Shown: positions 1-7,341 of the stretch, piece after piece
Layout of the letters: each line of letters begins with the position of its first letter
Position numbering within the stretch: position 1 is the first letter of the stretch
Origin: Roseateles depolymerans
GTDB lineage: Bacteria; Pseudomonadota; Gammaproteobacteria; Burkholderiales; Burkholderiaceae_C
Direction of reading: 5' to 3'
NCBI GenBank assembly: GCA_003241055.1
Contig: QFOD01000011.1
Span: 62,001-126,000, forward strand
Length of the DNA stretch: 64,000 nt
The notes under the pieces: model-generated
What the model was told of the DNA's origin: nothing
What the model saw: the letters and a program-made list of their open reading frames with translations, nothing else
Database searches by the model: none
Made by a program: the position numbers and the translations under genes

Positions 1-1164
1 ATGATCCTGTGGGGCCCGCCGGGGGTGGGCAAGACCACGCTGGCGCGCCTGGTGGCCGGGGCCTTCGACGCGCAGTTCATCGCCATCTCGGCGGTGCTGG
101 GCGGCGTGAAGGACATCCGCGAGGCCGTGGAACGCGCCCAGGTGGCGGTGGCCCAGGGGCGGCGCACGGTGGTCTTCGTGGACGAGGTGCACCGCTTCAA
201 CAAGGCCCAGCAGGACGCCTTCCTGCCCCACGTGGAGGCCGGCCTGTTCACCTTCATCGGCGCCACCACCGAGAACCCGAGCTTCGAGGTCAACTCCGCG
301 CTGCTGTCGCGCGCCCAGGTGCAAGCGCTCAAGAGCCTGGACGCCGAGGAACTGGGGCAGCTGCTGGCGCGTGGCGCTGCCGAACTGGGCATTGCGCCGC
401 CCACCGCTGCGGCCGCCGGCCGCCTGATCGGCTATGCGGACGGCGATGCGCGCCGGCTGTTGAACGCCTTCGAATCCGCGGCCGAACTGGCCGCCGGGGC
501 GCCCATCGACGAGGCGCTGCTGGAGCGCGCCCTGGGTGAGCAGCTGCGCCGTTACGACAAGGGCGGCGATCAGTTCTACGACGTGATCTCCGCGTTGCAC
601 AAGTCGGTACGCGGCAGCGACCCCGATGGCGCGCTGTACTGGTTCGTCCGCATGGTGGATGGTGGCGTGGATGCCCGCTACATCGCGCGGCGCCTGATCC
701 GCATGGCCAGCGAGGACATCGGCCTGGCCGACCCGCGCGCGCTGCGCCTGGCGCTGGACGCTGCTGAGGCCTTCGAGCGCCTGGGCTCGCCCGAGGGCGA
801 GCTGGCGCTGGCCGAGGCCGTGGTCTTCCTGGCCGTGGCGCCCAAGTCCAACGCGGTCTACAAGGCCTACAACGAGGTCAAGGCGCTGGTGCGAGGCGAC
901 ACCAGCCGGCCCGTGCCCATGCACCTGCGCAACGCGCCGACCCGGCTGATGAAGACCCTGGGCATGGGCGAGAACTACCGCTATGCCCACGATGAGCCGG
1001 GCGCCTTCGCGGCCGGTGCCACCTATCTGCCGGAAGGGCTGATCGGCCAGCGCTTCTACGAGCCCGTGCCGCGCGGCCTGGAACTGCGCATCGGCGACCG
1101 CCTGGCCGAGCTGCGCCGATTGAACGACGAGGCCGCTGCGGCAACCGCAGGCAGCACGGATTGA
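1..1164 (+). CDS. rarA: Replication-associated recombination protein A, 5' end cut by window edge
   Basis: AAA+ ATPase of the RarA/MgsA/WRNIP1 family, which acts at stalled replication forks with SSB in the cytoplasm. The visible 387 residues begin inside the protein: the family normally has about 50 residues before the WGPPG motif seen here at residues 4-8, so the ATG at base 1 is internal and the true start lies outside the window. Walker A (GPPGVGKT) is at residues 5-12, Walker B (VVFVDEVH) at 57-64, sensor 1 (ATTENPSFE) at 88-96 and the arginine-finger motif LLSRA just after 100. The C-terminal tetramerisation region is complete, with the typical AVYKAYN and LRNAPT motifs. Identification is firm. 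Confidence 0.95.
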   Translation: MILWGPPGVGKTTLARLVAGAFDAQFIAISAVLGGVKDIREAVERAQVAVAQGRRTVVFVDEVHRFNKAQQDAFLPHVEAGLFTFIGATTENPSFEVNSALLSRAQVQALKSLDAEELGQLLARGAAELGIAPPTAAAAGRLIGYADGDARRLLNAFESAAELAAGAPIDEALLERALGEQLRRYDKGGDQFYDVISALHKSVRGSDPDGALYWFVRMVDGGVDARYIARRLIRMASEDIGLADPRALRLALDAAEAFERLGSPEGELALAEAVVFLAVAPKSNAVYKAYNEVKALVRGDTSRPVPMHLRNAPTRLMKTLGMGENYRYAHDEPGAFAAGATYLPEGLIGQRFYEPVPRGLELRIGDRLAELRRLNDEAAAATAGSTD

Positions 1165-1216
1165 GTGCGACGGCCCTCGGGGTAATCACGCAAAAGGCGG
1201 CCCCGGACGCGACTTC

Positions 1217-1222
1217 TAGAAT
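1217..1222 (+). promoter_or_regulatory. Candidate -10 box (TAGAAT) between rarA and livH
   Basis: TAGAAT matches a -10 form that recurs before several genes in this window (sdhC, purL). No good -35 is visible 17 bases upstream, so this is a weak call. Transcription from here would run through the hairpin-plus-T-tract at 1267-1307 before reaching livH. Confidence 0.35.
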
Positions 1223-1266
1223 TCCAGCCTGCCCCAGAGTCTCTGTCGCCGTGGGGTGAGCGAGAG

Positions 1267-1307
1267 GCCCGCCGAGCCCTTGTGGTTCACCGGCGGGCAT
1301 TTTTTTT
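1267..1307 (+). terminator. Intrinsic terminator or leader attenuator upstream of livH
   Basis: An 8-bp perfect stem (GCCCGCCG at 1267-1274 with CGGCGGGC at 1291-1298) is followed by AT8. It ends 45 bases before livH and about 100 bases after the rarA stop. It either terminates rarA or sits in the liv leader as an attenuator. A second hairpin (CCCCA 1232-1236 / TGGGG 1252-1256) lies just before it. Confidence 0.75.
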
Positions 1308-1352
1308 GCTGGATCAAGAGAGGGCGGCGTCGCGCCCACGGAGTTCGCATCG

Positions 1353-2276
1353 ATGGAAACCTTTCTCCAGCAGATCATCAACGGCCTGGTGCTGGGCAGC
1401 ATGTACGCGCTGGTGGCGCTGGGCTACACCATGGTCTACGGCATCATCAACCTCATCAATTTCGCCCACGGCGAGATCCTGATGGTCGGGGCCATGGTCA
1501 GTTGGACGGTGGTGACCGCACTGGGCGAGACCGGTCTGCCGGGCTGGCTGCTGATGCTCATTGCGCTGGCCTGTGCGATCGTCGTCTGTGCGGCGCTGAA
1601 CTTCGCCGTGGAGAAGATCGCCTACCGGCCGCTGCGCAACGCGCCGCGCCTGGCGCCGCTGATCACGGCCATGGGCATGTCGTTGCTGCTGCAGGTGATC
1701 GCAATGATCATCTGGACGCCCAATCCCAAACCGTTTCCGCTGCTGCTGCCGACCGAGCCCTTCGACCTGGGCGGGCCGGTCATCACCGTGGTCCAGTGCC
1801 TGATCCTGGGGCTCACGGTGGTCATCCTGGCCGGGCTGATGTATCTCGTGAACTTCACGCGGCTGGGGCGCGCGATGCGGGCCACGGCTGAGAACCCGCG
1901 CGTGGCCGGCCTGATGGGGGTGCGCCCGGACTTCATCATCTCCACCACCTTCGTGATCGGTGCGGCGCTGGCCGCCGTTGCCGGCCTGATGTGGGCGGCC
2001 AACTACGGCACGGTGCAGCACACGATGGGCTTCATGCCCGGCCTCAAGGCCTTCACGGCCGCGGTGCTCGGTGGCATCGGCAACCTGGCCGGTGCCGTGG
2101 TGGGGGGGGTGTTGCTGGGGCTGATCGAGGCGATCGGTGCCGGCTACCTGGGCGATCTGACCGGCGGCGTGCTGGGCAGCAACTACGCCGACATCTTTGC
2201 CTTCGTCGCGCTGATCCTGGTGCTGACGCTGCGGCCCTCGGGCCTGCTCGGCGAACGCGTCGCTGACCGCGCCTGA
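1353..2276 (+). CDS. livH: Branched-chain amino acid ABC transporter permease LivH
   Basis: Inner-membrane permease (307 residues) of the LivH family. With LivM it forms the channel of a high-affinity ABC importer for leucine, isoleucine, valine or related substrates. The N-terminal motif QQIINGLVLGSMYALVALGY and the conserved INFAHGEILM segment near residue 35 are diagnostic. About eight hydrophobic segments are visible. It is the first gene of livHMGF; the gap to livM is 15 bases. The annotated substrate is a family assignment: urea, amide and other amino acid importers share this fold, and no binding protein is nearby to settle it. Confidence 0.93.
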   Translation: METFLQQIINGLVLGSMYALVALGYTMVYGIINLINFAHGEILMVGAMVSWTVVTALGETGLPGWLLMLIALACAIVVCAALNFAVEKIAYRPLRNAPRLAPLITAMGMSLLLQVIAMIIWTPNPKPFPLLLPTEPFDLGGPVITVVQCLILGLTVVILAGLMYLVNFTRLGRAMRATAENPRVAGLMGVRPDFIISTTFVIGAALAAVAGLMWAANYGTVQHTMGFMPGLKAFTAAVLGGIGNLAGAVVGGVLLGLIEAIGAGYLGDLTGGVLGSNYADIFAFVALILVLTLRPSGLLGERVADRA

Positions 2277-2291
2277 GCGAAGGAATCTGCC

Positions 2292-3371
2292 ATGCAAGCC
2301 AAGAAACTCATCACCTTCCTCGTGGTCGCGTTGCTGCTGCTGGCCGTGCCGCTGTTCGCCCAGCAGTTCGGCAACGGGCCGGTGCGCATCATCGACCTGG
2401 CCCTGCTCTACGTGCTGCTGGCCCTGGGCCTGAACATCGTCGTGGGCTACGCCGGGCTGCTGGACCTGGGCTATGTGGCCTTCTACGCGGTGGGCGCCTA
2501 CATGTTCGCGCTGCTGGCCAGCCCGCACCTGGCCGAGAATTTCGAGGCCATCCAGGCGGCGCTGCCCAACGGCATCCACACGCCACTGTGGATCATCATT
2601 CCACTGGGCGCGGGCCTGGCGGCGCTGTTCGGCGTGCTGCTCGGTGCGCCCACGCTGAAGCTGCGCGGTGATTACCTGGCCATCGTCACGCTGGGCTTCG
2701 GCGAGATCATCCGGGTGTTCATGAACAACCTGGAGTACCCGCTGAACATCACCAACGGGCCGCGGGGCATCGGGCAGATCGACTCCTTTCATTTCTTCGG
2801 CGTGGACCTGGGCCGGCCGCTGCAGATCGGCGACTACACGCTGCCCTCGGTGACGCTGTACTACTACCTGTTCCTGGCGCTGGCGGTCGTCAGCGTGCTG
2901 ATCTGCTACCGCCTGGAGAACTCGCGCATCGGCCGTGCCTGGATGGCCATCCGCGAGGACGAGATCGCCGCCAAGGCCATGGGCATCAACACCCGCAACC
3001 TGAAGCTGCTGGCCTTCGGCATGGGAGCCACCTTCGGCGGCGTGGCTGGGGCGATGTTCGCGAGCTTCCAGGGCTTCGTGTCGCCCGAGTCCTTCAGCCT
3101 GCAGGAGTCGGTGATGATCGTCGCGATGGTGGTGCTGGGGGGCATCGGCCACATCCCGGGCGTGATCCTGGGGGCGCTGATGCTGGCGGCGCTGCCCGAG
3201 GTGCTGCGCTACGTGGCCGGCGACATCCAGAGCATGACCGATGGCCGCATCGACGCAGCCATCCTGCGCCAGCTGCTCGTGGCGCTGGCGATGATCGTCA
3301 TCATGCTGATGCGTCCGCGCGGCCTGTGGCCGGCCCCCGAGCATGGCAAGGCCGCGCCCGTCGCGCGTTGA
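2292..3371 (+). CDS. livM: Branched-chain amino acid ABC transporter permease LivM
   Basis: Second inner-membrane permease (359 residues) of the liv importer. It shows the family motif YVLLALGLNIVVGYAGLLDLGYVAFYAVGAY near residues 37-67, the ITNGPRGI segment near 150, and the cytoplasmic EAA-like loop SRIGRAWMAIREDEIAAKAMGIN near 215-240 that contacts the ATPases. A ribosome-binding site AAGGAA lies 8 bases before the ATG. The length is close to short LivM forms without the extra N-terminal helices of the E. coli protein. Gap to livG is 13 bases. Confidence 0.93.
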   Translation: MQAKKLITFLVVALLLLAVPLFAQQFGNGPVRIIDLALLYVLLALGLNIVVGYAGLLDLGYVAFYAVGAYMFALLASPHLAENFEAIQAALPNGIHTPLWIIIPLGAGLAALFGVLLGAPTLKLRGDYLAIVTLGFGEIIRVFMNNLEYPLNITNGPRGIGQIDSFHFFGVDLGRPLQIGDYTLPSVTLYYYLFLALAVVSVLICYRLENSRIGRAWMAIREDEIAAKAMGINTRNLKLLAFGMGATFGGVAGAMFASFQGFVSPESFSLQESVMIVAMVVLGGIGHIPGVILGALMLAALPEVLRYVAGDIQSMTDGRIDAAILRQLLVALAMIVIMLMRPRGLWPAPEHGKAAPVAR

Positions 3372-3384
3372 GTAGAGGCATCCC

Positions 3385-4170
3385 ATGAGCAACGAACAGG
3401 ACATCGTGCTGAACGTCAGCGGCGCCTCCAAGCGCTTCGGCGGTGTGCAGGCACTCTCCGACGTGGGGCTGCGCATCGCGCGGGGTCAGGTCTATGGCCT
3501 GATCGGCCCCAACGGCGCGGGCAAGACCACCTTCTTCAACGTCATCACCGGCCTGTACACGCCGGATGGCGGCAGCTTCTCGCTCGGCGGCGTGCCCTAC
3601 ACCCCGCAGGCCGTGCACCAGGTGGCCAAGGCCGGCATTGCGCGCACCTTCCAGAACATCCGGCTCTTCGCCGAGATGACGGCGCTGGAGAACGTGATGG
3701 TGGGCCGGCACATCCGCACCCGCTCCGGCCTGTTCGGCGCGATCTTCCGCACGCCGAGCTTCAAGGCCGAGGAGGTCGCCATCGCCCGGCGCGCGCAGGA
3801 ACTGCTCGACTACGTGGGCATCGGCAGGTATGCCGGCTTCAAGGCCCGCACGCTGAGCTACGGCGACCAGCGCCGGCTGGAGATCGCCCGGGCGCTGGCC
3901 ACCGACCCCCAGCTCATCGCGCTGGACGAGCCGGCGGCGGGCATGAACGCGACCGAGAAGCTGGTGCTGCGGGAGCTGATCGACCGCATCCGCCGGGACG
4001 GCCGCACCATCCTGCTGATCGAGCATGACGTGAAGCTGGTGATGGGCCTGTGCGACCGGGTCACCGTGCTGGACTACGGCAAGCCGATCGCCGAGGGCAC
4101 GCCGGCCGAGATCCAGAGCAACGAGAAGGTCATCGAGGCCTACCTGGGCGCCGGCCACAAGACACACTGA
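3385..4170 (+). CDS. livG: Branched-chain amino acid ABC transporter ATP-binding protein LivG
   Basis: Cytoplasmic ATPase (261 residues) that powers the LivHM channel. Walker A (GPNGAGKTT) is near residue 40, the signature (LSYGDQRRLEIARAL) near 155, and Walker B (LIALDEPAAGMN) near 178 with the switch histidine in LLIEHDVKLVMG near 213. The C-terminal YLGAGH is typical of LivG. The ABC signature reads LSYGDQ, the usual LivG variation of LSGGQ. It lies between livM and livF with 8 bases to the livF start, so translation is probably coupled. Confidence 0.94.
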   Translation: MSNEQDIVLNVSGASKRFGGVQALSDVGLRIARGQVYGLIGPNGAGKTTFFNVITGLYTPDGGSFSLGGVPYTPQAVHQVAKAGIARTFQNIRLFAEMTALENVMVGRHIRTRSGLFGAIFRTPSFKAEEVAIARRAQELLDYVGIGRYAGFKARTLSYGDQRRLEIARALATDPQLIALDEPAAGMNATEKLVLRELIDRIRRDGRTILLIEHDVKLVMGLCDRVTVLDYGKPIAEGTPAEIQSNEKVIEAYLGAGHKTH

Positions 4171-4178
4171 ACAAGCAC

Positions 4179-4901
4179 ATGGCAGACGCAAAGCAAACCC
4201 TGCTGAAGGTCAGCGGCCTCAAGGTCGCCTACGGCGGCATCCAGGCGGTCAAGGGCGTGGACTTCGAGGTTCGCGAGGGCGAACTGGTCAGCCTGATCGG
4301 CGCGAACGGCGCTGGCAAGACGACGACGCTCAAGGCCATCACCGGCCTGCAGCCCGTGGCCGATGGCGAGGTGCAGTACCTGGGCCAGTCCATCAAGGGG
4401 CGCGGCGCTTGGGATCTGGCCAAGCAGGGCCTGGTGATGATTCCGGAAGGGCGGGGCACCTTCACCCGCATGACCATCACCGAGAACCTGCTGATGGGCG
4501 CCTACAACCGGCGCGATGCCGAGGTGCAGGCCGACATGGACAAGGTCTTCGGCCTGTTCCCGCGGCTGAAGGAGCGCGCCCGACAGCTGGCCGGCACCAT
4601 GTCCGGCGGCGAGCAGCAGATGCTGGCCATGGGGCGCGCGCTGATGGCCAGGCCCAGGCTGCTGCTGCTGGACGAGCCCTCGATGGGCCTGTCGCCCATC
4701 ATGGTGGACAAGATCTTCGAGGTGGTGGACAACATCCACCGCCAGGGCGTCACGGTGCTGCTGGTGGAGCAGAACGCCAGCCGCGCGTTGCAGCTGGCCA
4801 GCCGCGGCTATGTGATGGAGTCCGGCGAGATCAGCATGCAGGGCGAGGGTCAGGCCTTGCTGAACGATCCGAAGGTGCGGGCGGCCTACCTGGGCGAGTA
4901 G
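4179..4901 (+). CDS. livF: Branched-chain amino acid ABC transporter ATP-binding protein LivF
   Basis: Second ATPase (240 residues) of the liv importer. The start was set at the ATG of MADAKQTLLKVSGL because an in-frame upstream extension overlaps livG and has no family similarity. Walker A (GANGAGKTT) is near residue 45, the signature (MSGGEQQMLAMGRAL) near 145 and Walker B (LLLLDEPSMGLSP) near 165. The ending KVRAAYLGE is typical of LivF. It is the last gene of the operon; a strong terminator follows 57 bases after the stop. Confidence 0.94.
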   Translation: MADAKQTLLKVSGLKVAYGGIQAVKGVDFEVREGELVSLIGANGAGKTTTLKAITGLQPVADGEVQYLGQSIKGRGAWDLAKQGLVMIPEGRGTFTRMTITENLLMGAYNRRDAEVQADMDKVFGLFPRLKERARQLAGTMSGGEQQMLAMGRALMARPRLLLLDEPSMGLSPIMVDKIFEVVDNIHRQGVTVLLVEQNASRALQLASRGYVMESGEISMQGEGQALLNDPKVRAAYLGE

Positions 4902-4958
4902 GCCGTGGCGGGGTGGGGCGCCGGCAGCGGGCCCAGCGCCGCATCAGTCGCCAAATAA

Positions 4959-4985
4959 AAAACGCCCGGTGTTGCCGGGCGTTTT
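4959..4985. terminator. Bidirectional intrinsic terminator between livF and phoD
   Basis: An 11-bp perfect stem (4959-4969 with 4975-4985) and 5-base loop, with A-rich bases on the left and T-rich on the right, so it can stop transcription from both converging genes. Confidence 0.9.
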
Positions 4986-5002
4986 GCTGCGCTGAGCGCG
5001 CC

Positions 5003-7327
5003 TTAGCCGATGGTCACGTCGGTCACGCCCGAGGCCACGCGCACGCGCTTCACGCTGGCCACCGGGGTCGTCGGTGCCACGCCGCCGGACTGGCGCGCGA
5101 CCTTCTTGAAGTCGCAGACCAGCTCGGTCTTGCTGAGCGTGACGACCGCATAGCCCTGGGCATCGCTGTCCACATGCTTCATCCACGGGTTGTTGACCGT
5201 GGGGGCAGCGCCGGTGGTGGAGTTGGCGAAGGGGTTCAGGCGCTTGACGATCTCGCTGGCCGGCACGGCCGCGGCCGGGATGCCGAGCGCAGCGGCCAGC
5301 TTCTGCTGGATCAGGCCGTACAGCGTCATCGCGGCGACCGACTTGGAGGCTGCCGCCAGTCCGGCGATGGTGCTGGCGACGATGGTGCCCATGGCGCCCG
5401 CCTGCGTTTCGTCGAAGGTGTTGATGACCGTGGTCGACAGGCCTGCCGTGGCCGCGAAGGCGGCTGCCGGCACCAGGCCACCGGCGATGGCGGCCTGCAC
5501 GGCAGCCTGGATGGCGGCCGTGTTGGTCAGGTCGGTTACGCCGGCCGCGGAGGCGATCGCCGCGCTCAGCATCTGGATGGCGATGGCCTCGGCCTCGGCC
5601 TCGCTGGTGGCCACGAGGGGCTTGAGCGCGGCGAAGGTCGGCGTGCTGGCCGCGCCGTAGAAGTAGCTGAAGTTGGAGTTGCTGGAGACGCCGGCGGTCA
5701 CCAGATCCACCATCGCGGGCACGGGCGTGGCGGCGTCGTAGTCGGCCATCACGACGCCGGCATAGAAGGCGTGGATGTCGCCGGTGACGGCCACCACGTT
5801 CTTCACGCCCTTGGCCAGCAGCTGGCCCATCAGGTACTTGCGTTCGGCGTTGAAGCCGTCCCACTGATCGGCGTTCAGCACGAACTTGGTCTTGAACGCG
5901 GCCGGGGCGGTCGGGATCTTGGCACCGTCGATGCCCATGCGCAGCAGCGACACCTCATTGCCCCAGATCTTCCACTGCGCCGTGGAGCCGGTCATCGTCG
6001 ACACCCACCACTGTCGCTGCGCCGCGCCCAGCACGCTGACGAGCGCCAGCGGGTCGGGCAGCGAGGCGCCCGCCGTCAGCTTGGCGGTTTCCACCGAGCT
6101 CAGCGTGGCCTGCGGCACGAGGTAGCGCGCACCGATGGAGCCTACGGCCTGGCCGGTCAGCGGGCTGGGGGCGGCTTCGGGGATCAGGTGGTCGGCGCGG
6201 TAGAGGCGCTGGTCGGTCATCACCAGATGCATCAGCTTCCCGAACTTCAGGTCGCGGTAGATGCGGATGCCGGTGATGCCCTGGCCCGGGTCCAGCGTGA
6301 AGCTGATGTCGGCCGGCATGAACTCGAACCAGGCCTGGTTGGCGCCCAGGCGGCGCGAGGTCTGCGCCGTGTTGTCGCCCACCTGGGTGGTCGCGTTGTA
6401 GGTGCCGTTGTCGTAGGTCTCACGGTCCTGCCAGCAGTCGTCGCTGAACTCGTGGTCGTCCCACACGGCCACAAAGGCGAAGCGCTCGTGCAGGTTCTGC
6501 AGGCGGCGGTCCGTGCGGTAGCGCTTGTACAGGTAGCGGTAGTCGGCGATGGTGGTCGCGTACTTGCCGCCGGTGGGCAGGGTCGTGCCGTTGGGCAGTT
6601 GCAGCGTGGCGTGGGCGGTCTCGACGCCACCGGCCTGGTAGTCCGCACCCACGGCCTCGTAGATGTAGTCGCCCAGGTGGACGATGAAGTCCACGTTCTC
6701 CTGCGCCAGCGCGTCCATGCCGGCCCAGTGGTTCACGCTCCAGTCCTGGCAGGAGATGAAGGCGAAGTTCAGCGCACTGATGTCGGCGTCGTTGGCGGGC
6801 GCGGTCTTGAAGCGGCCGATGCGCGACACGCCGCTGCCGGCGGTGAACTGGTAGTAGTAGACCGTGGCGGGCTTGAGGCCGCTGATGCGGTGGCGCAGCG
6901 TGTGGTCGTAGAACTCGTAGACCGGCACATCGGCCGTGGCGTCCACCGTGCCGGACAGTGCGGTCGTCGTGCCGAGGTTGGCGCTGTTGTCGGCGCTGGT
7001 GACCTTGAGCGTGACGTTGAAGCTGCCGGCGCCGGCGGCGCTGGTGACGTCGTCGGCGCTGGCAGGCACCACGCGGGCCCACAGCACGACACCGTCCGGC
7101 TTCGGGTCACCCGACGCGACGGACTGCGGGAACTTGTAGGCCCCGCTGGCGGCTGCCGTGCTGGGCAGCGGCGTGCTGGTGCCGGGGAAGGTGGCGGGCA
7201 GCGGGGTCACCGGCGTGCCGGCGTCGCCACCACCGCCGCAGCCGACCAGGCTGGACAGCGCCGTGGAGGCGGTGATCAGAGCGCCGGCCTGGGCCGCACT
7301 GCGACGGAGAAAACTGCGTCGATCCAT
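5003..7327 (-). CDS. phoD: Alkaline phosphatase D family protein, Tat-exported lipoprotein
   Basis: PhoD-type metallophosphatase/phosphodiesterase (774 residues) acting outside the inner membrane. The N-terminus carries a twin-arginine signal (RRSFLRR) followed by a lipobox ending LVGC, so it should be Tat-exported and lipid-anchored. An N-terminal fibronectin-like PhoD domain (SVASGDPKPDGVVLWARV) precedes the catalytic domain with GDYIYE, WDDHEFSDD and VTGDIHAFY (Asp near residue 516), which bind Fe/Ca in the family. Between the active-site region and the C-terminal NPWMKHVDSDAQGYAVVTL block lies an alanine-rich stretch of roughly 130-150 residues that standard PhoD enzymes lack. It follows a FadL-type gene by 14 bases, so the two are probably one operon. 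Identification is firm; the substrate is open. Confidence 0.9.
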   Translation of the reverse strand: MDRRSFLRRSAAQAGALITASTALSSLVGCGGGGDAGTPVTPLPATFPGTSTPLPSTAAASGAYKFPQSVASGDPKPDGVVLWARVVPASADDVTSAAGAGSFNVTLKVTSADNSANLGTTTALSGTVDATADVPVYEFYDHTLRHRISGLKPATVYYYQFTAGSGVSRIGRFKTAPANDADISALNFAFISCQDWSVNHWAGMDALAQENVDFIVHLGDYIYEAVGADYQAGGVETAHATLQLPNGTTLPTGGKYATTIADYRYLYKRYRTDRRLQNLHERFAFVAVWDDHEFSDDCWQDRETYDNGTYNATTQVGDNTAQTSRRLGANQAWFEFMPADISFTLDPGQGITGIRIYRDLKFGKLMHLVMTDQRLYRADHLIPEAAPSPLTGQAVGSIGARYLVPQATLSSVETAKLTAGASLPDPLALVSVLGAAQRQWWVSTMTGSTAQWKIWGNEVSLLRMGIDGAKIPTAPAAFKTKFVLNADQWDGFNAERKYLMGQLLAKGVKNVVAVTGDIHAFYAGVVMADYDAATPVPAMVDLVTAGVSSNSNFSYFYGAASTPTFAALKPLVATSEAEAEAIAIQMLSAAIASAAGVTDLTNTAAIQAAVQAAIAGGLVPAAAFAATAGLSTTVINTFDETQAGAMGTIVASTIAGLAAASKSVAAMTLYGLIQQKLAAALGIPAAAVPASEIVKRLNPFANSTTGAAPTVNNPWMKHVDSDAQGYAVVTLSKTELVCDFKKVARQSGGVAPTTPVASVKRVRVASGVTDVTIG

Positions 7328-7341
7328 GATGAGTCGTCTCC

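Noticed and set aside
1314..3476. 720-codon open frame on the minus strand opposite livH and livM
   Set aside because: Rich in His, Gln, Arg and Ala with no domain; a high-GC antisense shadow of two clear permease genes.
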